Source: JAIBJN01 sp963839745
Lineage (GTDB): Bacteria > Actinomycetota > Thermoleophilia > Gaiellales > Gaiellaceae
DNA: 64,000 nt
Assembly: GCA_963839745.1 (NCBI GenBank)
Contig: CAWIWC010000009.1
Location: forward strand, 1 to 64,000
Reading direction: 5' to 3'
The position numbers were made by a program, and so were the translations under genes. The notes beneath the pieces are model-generated. The model saw only the letters and a list, made by a program, of their open reading frames with translations, had not been told where the DNA came from and ran no database searches. Below, piece by piece: positions 57,975-64,000 of this stretch (position 1 is the stretch's first letter; each line of letters begins with the position of its first letter).

Positions 57975-59420
57975 ATGGTGGCTTCGGAACAACGCAAATG
58001 GCTGGCTCTGGCGCTCCTCAGCGTCGTCCAGTTCATGGTCGTCCTGGACATCGCGATCGTGAATGTCGCGCTTCCTTCGATCCAGGTCGACCTCGGGTTT
58101 TCCCAGGAGAACCTCCAGTGGGTGATCAGCGCCTACGCGCTCGTGTTCGGCGGCTTCCTGCTCCTGGGCGGGCGGGCGGCGGACCTCCTCGGGCGCCGGC
58201 GGATCTTCCTCCTCGGCGTCGTGGTCTTCACGCTCTCCTCGCTCCTCGCCGGACTGGCGTGGTCGGAGGCGTCGCTGATCGCGGCCCGCGCGCTCCAGGG
58301 GCTCGGCGCGGCGATCATCACGCCGGCCGCGCTCTCGATCCTCTCCGTCACCTTCGCCGAAGGGCGTGACCGCAACATCGCCCTCGGCGTGTGGGGCGCC
58401 GTCGGCGGCTTCGGTGCCGCCGCGGGCGTCCTGCTCGGAGGCATCCTCACGGACGCCCTCAGCTGGGAGTGGATCTTCTTCGTCAACATCCCCGTCGGCG
58501 TCGTCGCCTTCGCCCTCGCGCCGGTCCTCCTCACGGAGAGCCGCGACGCGCGGGTGAAGACCTTCGACCTCCCCGGCGCGGTGCTCGTCACGGGCGGGCT
58601 CTCGCTGCTCGTCTACGCGATCACCGAGGCCGGCCGCGACGGCTGGCTGGCCGGGCAGACGCTCGCGTTCTTCGCGACGTCGCTCGCCCTCCTCGCCGCC
58701 TTCGTCGGCTGGGAGCTCAGGCACCCCGAGCCGCTCATGCGCTTCGGGATCCTGCGCACCAAGACCGTGACCGGGGCCAACGTGTCCGGCTTCATCATGG
58801 GCACGGCGATGTTCTCGATGTTCCTGATGCTGACCCTGTACATGCAGCAGGTGCTCGGGTACTCGGCCATGAAGACCGGCCTCGCCTACCTGGCGGTCGC
58901 GGGCACCGCGATCCTCTGGTCCGCGGTGGCCGCCCAGCTCGTGACGCGAATCGGCGTCAAGCCGGTGCTCACGGTCGGGATGACGATGCTGACCGGCGGG
59001 CTCGTGTACTTCACGCAGGTCTCCGTCGGCGGCACGTACCTCGGCGACCTCCTGCCCGGCTTCCTGCTGATCGGCGTCGGCATCGGCTTCTCGTTCGTGC
59101 CGATCTCGATCGCCGCCCTGGCAGGCGTGCAGCCGGCCGAGGCCGGTCTGGCCTCCGGGCTCATCAACACCTCGCAGCAGATCGGCGGCGCGCTCGGCAT
59201 CGCCGCGCTGTCGACGATCGCTACCTCGCAGACGAGCGACGCGGTGGCGTCCGGCGCGGCACTCGACGTCGCGCTCGTCGACGGCTTCACGGCGGCGTTC
59301 CTCGCCGGCGTGATCATCGCGGGCATCGGCATCGTGGCCGCGCTCACGCTCATCCGCAAGGACGAGCTGGAGCAGGTCCCGGCAGCCACGGCAGAGCCGG
59401 CGCTCGACCTCGCCGCCTAG
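57975..59420 (+). CDS. DHA2-family MFS multidrug exporter (EmrB/QacA type)
   Basis: A 481-aa protein with 14 predicted membrane helices. The N-terminal FMVVLDIAIVNVALPSIQVD motif (motif D1), GGRAADLLGRRRIFLLG (motif A) and GAAAGVLLGGILTD (motif C) are classic for EmrB/QacA-type DHA2 proton antiporters. ATG 57975. It is divergent from the HxlR regulator and probably repressed by it. A terminator lies 10 nt after the stop. Substrates could be antibiotics or quinone-like compounds. Confidence 0.9.
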   Translation: MVASEQRKWLALALLSVVQFMVVLDIAIVNVALPSIQVDLGFSQENLQWVISAYALVFGGFLLLGGRAADLLGRRRIFLLGVVVFTLSSLLAGLAWSEASLIAARALQGLGAAIITPAALSILSVTFAEGRDRNIALGVWGAVGGFGAAAGVLLGGILTDALSWEWIFFVNIPVGVVAFALAPVLLTESRDARVKTFDLPGAVLVTGGLSLLVYAITEAGRDGWLAGQTLAFFATSLALLAAFVGWELRHPEPLMRFGILRTKTVTGANVSGFIMGTAMFSMFLMLTLYMQQVLGYSAMKTGLAYLAVAGTAILWSAVAAQLVTRIGVKPVLTVGMTMLTGGLVYFTQVSVGGTYLGDLLPGFLLIGVGIGFSFVPISIAALAGVQPAEAGLASGLINTSQQIGGALGIAALSTIATSQTSDAVASGAALDVALVDGFTAAFLAGVIIAGIGIVAALTLIRKDELEQVPAATAEPALDLAA

Positions 59421-59429
59421 CGAATCGTT

Positions 59430-59455
59430 GGGGGGAGCCCGCTCGGGCTCCCCCC
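59430..59455 (+). terminator. Hairpin terminator of the DHA2 exporter gene
   Basis: An 11-bp stem GGGGGGAGCCC/GGGCTCCCCCC with loop GCTC, 10 nt after the stop. Confidence 0.85.
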
Positions 59456-59570
59456 GCGATCCAATGGCGCCCTCACCGAACGGACGCGCCAGGCGGATGG
59501 CCGTAAACTCGCGGCCATCGTCCACAACGACATCTCCGAAGGCCTGCACCAGCAAGAACAACTGCAGGCG

Positions 59571-60585
59571 GTGATTGACTCCTCGCCGGTCGCCCTCGTG
59601 GAGTTCGGTCTGGACACGCACATACGGCTGTGGAATCCCGCGGCCGAGCGCATCTTCGGCTGGTCACAAGAGGAGATGCTGGGCCGAGCCGGCCTGCCCA
59701 TGGCACCGCCTTCGAAGCGCGCGGAGAGCGAGGAGCTGTTCGCGAGGGTCCGCGCGGGCGAGTCGGTGAGCGGCTACGAGACGGTTCGGCAGCGGAAGGA
59801 CGGAACACTCGTCGACGTCTCGATCGCGTCCGCCCCGGTGAGGGACAGATCCGGCCGGGTCGTCGGCAACATGGTCGCTTACACGGACATCACAGAGCGC
59901 AAGATCCAAGAGGCGGAGCTTCACCGCCTGAACGCCGAGCTGCACGCCCGGCTCGAGGAGCTCGCCGCGTCGCGAGCGCGGATCGTCACTGCTGGTGACG
60001 TCGAGCGCCGCCGCCTCGAGCGCAATCTCCATGACGGCGCGCAACAGAGCTTGGTGACGCTCTCGTTGTCCTTGCGGGCCGCGTTGGCGAAACTCGAGTC
60101 CGATCCGGCGGCCGCGCGAGCGGCTCTCACGGACGCCCGCGACGAGCTCGCCCTTGCGCTCGAAGAGCTGCGGGAGCTCGCCCGAGGCCTGCACCCGGCG
60201 GTGCTCACCGATCGCGGCCTCCGAGCCGCCGTCGAAACGCTCGCGGGTCGGGCACCCGTTCCGGTCGAGATCGCGGACATCCTCGACGAGCGCCTACCGG
60301 AGCCCGTTGAAGCGGCGGCGTACTACCTGATCGCCGAAGCGCTGACCAACGTCACGAAATACGCAAATGCATCCACGGTGCACGTCCGGGTTGCCCTGAG
60401 CGATGGGAACGTCGTCGTCGAGGTGTCGGACGACGGCATCGGCGGCGCCGACCCGGGCGGCGGATCGGGCCTCCGAGGGCTGGCGGATCGCGTCGAGGCG
60501 CTTGGCGGGCTCCCTGGAAGTCGTGAGCCCCGCCGGCGCTGGGACGTCTCTGCGGGCCGAGATCCCGGCCGCAGTGGCCAGCTGA
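59571..60585 (+). pseudogene. PAS / HisKA_3 histidine kinase, 3' frameshift
   Basis: A PAS domain (VIDSSPVALVEFGLDTHIRL, WNPAAERIFGWSQEEM) is followed by HisKA_3 (ERRRLERNLHDGAQQSLVTL) and an HATPase of the NarX/DegS type (AYYLIAEALTNVTKYANAS, DDGIGGADPGGGSGL). At GGG 60507-60509 one extra G makes the frame leave the last strand; removing it gives GSLEVVSPAGAGTSLRAEIP and the stop at 60583. The 5' frame reads coherently upstream of GTG 59571 to about 59467, with no start, so the N-terminus may be longer or truncated. No response regulator is fused. The downstream LuxR-type protein could be its partner. Confidence 0.75.
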
Positions 60586-60712
60586 GTCCGGTGGCTCAGG
60601 TTCGTGAAGTAAGAGGACCGTTCTCGTAGTCGCGGGCTCGTGAGGGAACCTCAGGGTTCCCCCACGTTCCTCTCCCTGTCCGGCTCGGCGCGCCTTGGGG
60701 TACCGTCGCGGC

Positions 60713-62308
60713 GTGCCGGAGCAGGCATCTCCTGGGCATGAGCGAGTGCGCACCGCGGAGGTTGCGGCGACGCTCTGCCTGGCCACCGACCTGGGGATGG
60801 GCTTTCCGTTCGAGCAGGGCCTGCACGGCACGTTGGTGGCAATGCAGCTCGCGGACCGTCTCGGAGTCGATCGCGCGACGGCCTCGCAGACCTACTACGC
60901 CTGCCTGTTGATGTATTCCGGCTGCACTACGGATACCGACGTGACCACGGAGATCTTCGGCGGCTCGATGACGAGGCACCTCGTCCCCGCGACATTCGGA
61001 TCGCAACGTGAGGTGCTGACCGGAGTCGTGCGCGCGCTTCCGACGCCGGGGAGCTCGCCACCCGCCCGCGCCCTGCAGATCGCCCGCCGGTTGCCCAAGG
61101 CTCGGAAGGAACGGGATCCTCACCTGGCGGCGATCTGCGAGGTCGCGCAGATGCTGGCCGAGCGCCTCGCGCTCCCTCCTTCGATCCACGGCCTCTTCGT
61201 CCATCTCACCGAACGCTGGGACGGCAAGGGCCCGCTCGGCCGGGCCAAGGAGGATGAGATCCCGCTGGCGCTCCGAATCGTTCACGTCGCGCGCGACGCG
61301 GTGCTCCAGCGCATGCTGGGCGGCGAGGAGTACGCGGTCCGCGTCGTGCGCGAGCGGGCCGGCCACGGATTCGACCCCGAGGTCGCAGCCTGCCTCGCAG
61401 ACGGCGCTCCCCAGATCCTCGCGCTCGAGCGCGAGCCGTCGGCCTGGGAGGAGACGCTCGCCTGTGAGCCCGATCCCCGGTTCACGCTCGACGGCGAGGC
61501 GATCGACGGGGCGCTGAGAGCGCTCGGCAATTTCGCCGACCTGATCTCCCCGTACCTGTCCGGCCACTCGACCGGCGTGGCCGGGCTGGCGCGCGCGGCA
61601 GCGGAGGGATCTCGCCTGGACCAGACCGATGCCGCCACGATCTGGCGTGCGGCGCTCGTTCACGATCTGGGGCGGGCAGCGGTTCACCCTCGGATCTGGC
61701 AGAAGCCGGCCGCGCTCACCCCGGACGAGTGGGAGCACGTGCGGCTTCACCCCTACCAGACCGAGCGCGTCCTCTCCCGTTCGGACTTCCTGTCGACGCT
61801 TGCGCCGATCGCAGGCGCCCACCACGAGCGCCTCGACCGTTCCGGCTACCACCGGGGATCTGCCGGTGCCGAGCTCACCCCGTCGGCCCGCCTCCTGGCC
61901 GCGGCCGACGCCTATCACGCGATGACCGAGACGCGGCCCTACCGCGACGCGCTCTCCGCGGAGCAGGCCGCCGACGAGCTCGCTCGGGAAGCGAGCGCCG
62001 GACGGCTCGATCCCGATGCGGTGACCGCGGTGATCGAGGCGGCCGGGCAACAGGCGCCGCGGCTGGAGCGGCCGGCCGGCCTGACCGAGCGCGAGGCCGA
62101 GGTCGTCGCCATGCTGGCACGCGGGCTGCAAACCAAGCAGGTCGCGCAGGCGCTCGGCATCGCTGTCAAGACCGCCGACCGCCACATTCAGAACTCGTAC
62201 CGGAAGATCGGTGTCTCGACCAGGGCGGGAGCGACCTTGTTCGCCATGGAGCACGGGCTGGTGGCATGGGGAGAACTCCCGATTGCCCGGCGGGAGGGTC
62301 CCTCCTAG
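60713..62308 (+). CDS. HD-GYP-type domain protein with LuxR DNA-binding domain
   Basis: A 531-aa protein. The N-terminal half (to about residue 260) has a degenerate HD-like region with ERWDGKGPLG. The central part has an HD-GYP-like domain (LVHDLGRAAVHPRIWQ, AGAHHERLDRSGYHRG). The C-terminal 65 residues are a LuxR/GerE helix-turn-helix (LTEREAEVVAMLARGLQTKQ, VAQALGIAVKTADRHIQNSY). HDLGR and HHERLDRSGYHRG keep most ligands but differ from GYP (GYH), so cyclic-di-GMP hydrolysis is doubtful. It may sense a nucleotide and bind DNA. GTG 60713 rather than TTG 60695. Confidence 0.78.
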   Translation: MPEQASPGHERVRTAEVAATLCLATDLGMGFPFEQGLHGTLVAMQLADRLGVDRATASQTYYACLLMYSGCTTDTDVTTEIFGGSMTRHLVPATFGSQREVLTGVVRALPTPGSSPPARALQIARRLPKARKERDPHLAAICEVAQMLAERLALPPSIHGLFVHLTERWDGKGPLGRAKEDEIPLALRIVHVARDAVLQRMLGGEEYAVRVVRERAGHGFDPEVAACLADGAPQILALEREPSAWEETLACEPDPRFTLDGEAIDGALRALGNFADLISPYLSGHSTGVAGLARAAAEGSRLDQTDAATIWRAALVHDLGRAAVHPRIWQKPAALTPDEWEHVRLHPYQTERVLSRSDFLSTLAPIAGAHHERLDRSGYHRGSAGAELTPSARLLAAADAYHAMTETRPYRDALSAEQAADELAREASAGRLDPDAVTAVIEAAGQQAPRLERPAGLTEREAEVVAMLARGLQTKQVAQALGIAVKTADRHIQNSYRKIGVSTRAGATLFAMEHGLVAWGELPIARREGPS

Positions 62309-62361
62309 CGTCCTCCTTGGCTCGACAAACGCTGAGCACTACCCAGCCAAGGAGGAAGACG

Positions 62362-63213
62362 ATGACGTCCGAGACCCCAGCCGCCTTTCGCACGGACAAC
62401 TACGAGATTGCCGAGGCAATCGCGCCGACGTGGGAACGACGTCGAGACGACATCGAGAAGGTCTCAACGCCGGTCCGGGACTGGATGCTCAGGGAGCTTC
62501 GGTCGAAGGAGGGAGACACGGTGCTGGAGCTCGCCGCCGGGGTGGGCGAGACCGGATTCCGGGCCGCCGCGGCGCTCGGCGAGCGCGGCCGGTTGATCAC
62601 GACCGACCTCTCCCCGGCCATGCTGGACGCCGCCCGCCGCCGTGGGGCCGAGCTCGGCGTCAAGAACGTCACCTACGAGGTCATGGACGCGGAGCGCCTC
62701 GACCTCGAGGCCGACTCGGTCGACGGCGTCCTCTGCCGGTTCGGATACATGCTCATGGCGGATCAGGCCGCGGCGCTCGCCGAGACGCGGCGCGTCCTGC
62801 GCTCGGGCGGGCGGCTGGCCCTCGCGAGCTGGGGAGTGCCTGAGCGCAACCCGTTCTTCGCGCTGATCGGGATGAGCCTCGGTCTCCGCGGCCACATCCC
62901 GCCGCTGGAGCCCCCGCCCGCCCCGGGGCCGTTCAGCATGGCGAGCCCGGAGCGGACCACCGCGCTGCTCGAAGGCGCCGGCTTCGACGAGGTGGTGACG
63001 GAGGAGGTGCCGGTTCGTTTCGTCGTGGCAGACGTCGACGAGTACGTGGACCTGATCGCCGACACCGCCGGCCCGCTCGCGCTTGTGCTGCGGGCGCTAC
63101 CTGATGCCGAACGCGCCTCCGTCAAGGGAGAGATCGAGCGGGCATTCTCGCGCTTCGCCGTCGAAGATCGCTACGAGCTGCCAGGCGTGGCTCTCTGCGC
63201 GGTGGCGAGCTAG
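62362..63213 (+). CDS. Class I SAM-dependent methyltransferase
   Basis: A 283-aa protein. Motif I VLELAAGVGETGFRAAAALG; strand-2 ITTDLSPAMLDAARRRGAEL; a further motif MDAERLDLEADSVDGVLCRFG. AAGGAGG stands six nt before the ATG. It starts 53 nt after the HD-GYP/LuxR gene on the same strand, so co-transcription is likely. The substrate is unknown; the UbiE-like fold does not decide it. Its stop overlaps the convergent GcvT-like gene by 4 nt. Confidence 0.88.
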   Translation: MTSETPAAFRTDNYEIAEAIAPTWERRRDDIEKVSTPVRDWMLRELRSKEGDTVLELAAGVGETGFRAAAALGERGRLITTDLSPAMLDAARRRGAELGVKNVTYEVMDAERLDLEADSVDGVLCRFGYMLMADQAAALAETRRVLRSGGRLALASWGVPERNPFFALIGMSLGLRGHIPPLEPPPAPGPFSMASPERTTALLEGAGFDEVVTEEVPVRFVVADVDEYVDLIADTAGPLALVLRALPDAERASVKGEIERAFSRFAVEDRYELPGVALCAVAS

Positions 63214-64000
63214 GCGAGAATCCGCTCGTTCGCCGGATCGACCAGCGCGTCCTCAGCCACGACGGCGCCCACCAGTTCGCCGAGCACCTCGACCTCGAGC
63301 TCCGCTCCGGTCTCGATCTCCGCTGGGGAGATAGGCCAGCCCGATGGTGCGGGCGACCGTGAACCCGTAGCCCGCGCTCCGAAGCCGCCCGACGACCTCG
63401 CCGTCCGCGTGCACCGCCTCGCCTCCGTAGACCGGCACGTATTCGTCCCCTCCAACGAGCAGCGTGCGGAGCCGCCGCGCCGGGTTGTCGCCCGACTGGG
63501 CGAGCGCCGGCCTGCCGTTGAACTCGTCCTTGTCGAGGGCCACGCAGAAACCGAGCCCCGCCTCGTAGGGCGTGTCGCCCGCGGTCAAGTCGGTGCCGAA
63601 GTAGCGGTAGCCCTTCTCGAGCCGGAGCGAGTCGAGCACGCGGTAGCCGCCGGGCTCCATCCCGTGCGGCTCGCCGGACTCGAGCAGCCTGTCCCACACC
63701 TGGACGGCCCACTCCGGAGCCACGTAGAGCTCGAAGCCGAGCTCGCCCACGTACGTGATCCGCTGGGCAAGCACCTCGAAGCCACCGATCTGGATCGTCC
63801 GTGCCCGGCGAAACGGCAGCGCCTCGCCTCCGACGTCGTCCTCGGTGACGCCTTGGAGCACATCTCGCGCGCGCGGGCCCCAGAGGCCGATCACGGCGAG
63901 CTCCTCCGAGACGTCCCGTAGGTCGACGTCGCCGTCCTCCTCGCGGAGGTTCAGCCGGAGCCAGCCCAGATCCGCGTCGACCGTTCCTGCGCCCGTGACG
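63210..64000 (-). pseudogene. Aminomethyltransferase (GcvT-family) gene, 5' cut off and frameshifted
   Basis: The 5' part lies beyond the window edge. It reads LGWLRLNLREEDGDVDLRDV, VIGLWGPRARDVLQGV, YVGELGFELYVAPEWAVQVW, GYRVLDSLRLEKGYRYFGTD (a GcvT folate-binding core) and ends its first frame after IGLAYLP near 63325-63328 (a GGGG run on the plus strand). The next frame gives the C-terminus (EIETGAELEVEVLGELVGAV, VDPANERILA) to 63210. One extra base is the likely cause. Glycine-cleavage T-like or a dimethylglycine/sarcosine oxidase-type protein; the missing N-terminus cannot tell. Confidence 0.75.

Noticed and set aside
57768..59621. A 617-codon minus-strand frame opposite the DHA2 exporter
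   Set aside because: Glu/Arg/Asp-repeat-like text mirrors the hydrophobic codons of the exporter; no start or domain.

Overview
The window looks like chromosomal DNA of a high-GC actinobacterium. GC-rich third codon positions, an RpoD-type sigma factor, an ECF sigma/anti-sigma pair of the SigK/RskA kind, ThyX, GAAC-N4-GTTC SOS boxes and an AMIN-like lipoprotein all fit Actinomycetota. The type IV pilus operon, the ScyD-like protein and several small proteins make a Thermoleophilia-like lineage (Gaiellales/Solirubrobacterales) my best guess. That placement is inference, because no rRNA is present. Several genes are interrupted by single-base shifts, often in runs of G or C, so part of the frame damage may be sequence error in a draft or metagenome assembly.

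Layout. 1-9.7 kb: a TadG/VWA protein faces a seven-gene minus-strand type IV pilus operon (pilT, a lytic transglycosylase/M23 fusion, a PASTA protein, a prepilin, a PilX-like protein, pilD, pilB). 9.8-13.2 kb: tRNA-Tyr, then a gene-poor accessory stretch with a copy of the tRNA 3' end, a dispersed ~32-nt repeat and small secreted or membrane proteins. 13.3-20.8 kb: housekeeping (CDF transporter, mini zinc ribbon, an SOS-boxed small gene, a GT39-like membrane enzyme, rpoD, asparaginase, fpg). 20.8-30.7 kb: secreted proteins, a frameshifted HD-GYP protein, folE2, plsY-sodA, an SDR protein, ECF sigma/anti-sigma and thyX. 30.7-35.8 kb: two secreted zinc-peptidase genes, one with a single frameshift and one with six. 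35.9-47.8 kb: lipoproteins, an MFS operon, a ScyD-like protein, a large PAS/GAF histidine kinase, an AMIN-like lipoprotein, a methyltransferase, a HesB-like protein and a GntR regulator. 47.9-53.7 kb: GH15 enzyme, SOS-boxed dinB, and a metzincin-like protein with a small partner. 53.8-59.4 kb: 3-hydroxyacyl-CoA dehydrogenase, then hxlR - urocanase-like - egtD, divergent from a DHA2 drug exporter. 59.5-64 kb: histidine kinase, HD-GYP/LuxR regulator, methyltransferase and a GcvT-family protein cut by the window edge.

Most interesting points. (1) Two genes (15165, and dinB at 49707) carry a perfect palindromic LexA-type box that overlaps the start codon. (2) fpg must start at an ATT codon to keep its catalytic N-terminal Pro-Glu, and plsY seems to start at ATA inside the sodA stop. 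(3) A divergent urocanase-like gene is translationally coupled to an EgtD histidine methyltransferase behind an HxlR regulator. (4) A cell-wall lytic fusion and a PASTA protein are built into the pilus operon. (5) An unexported-looking metzincin is paired with a 97-aa partner.
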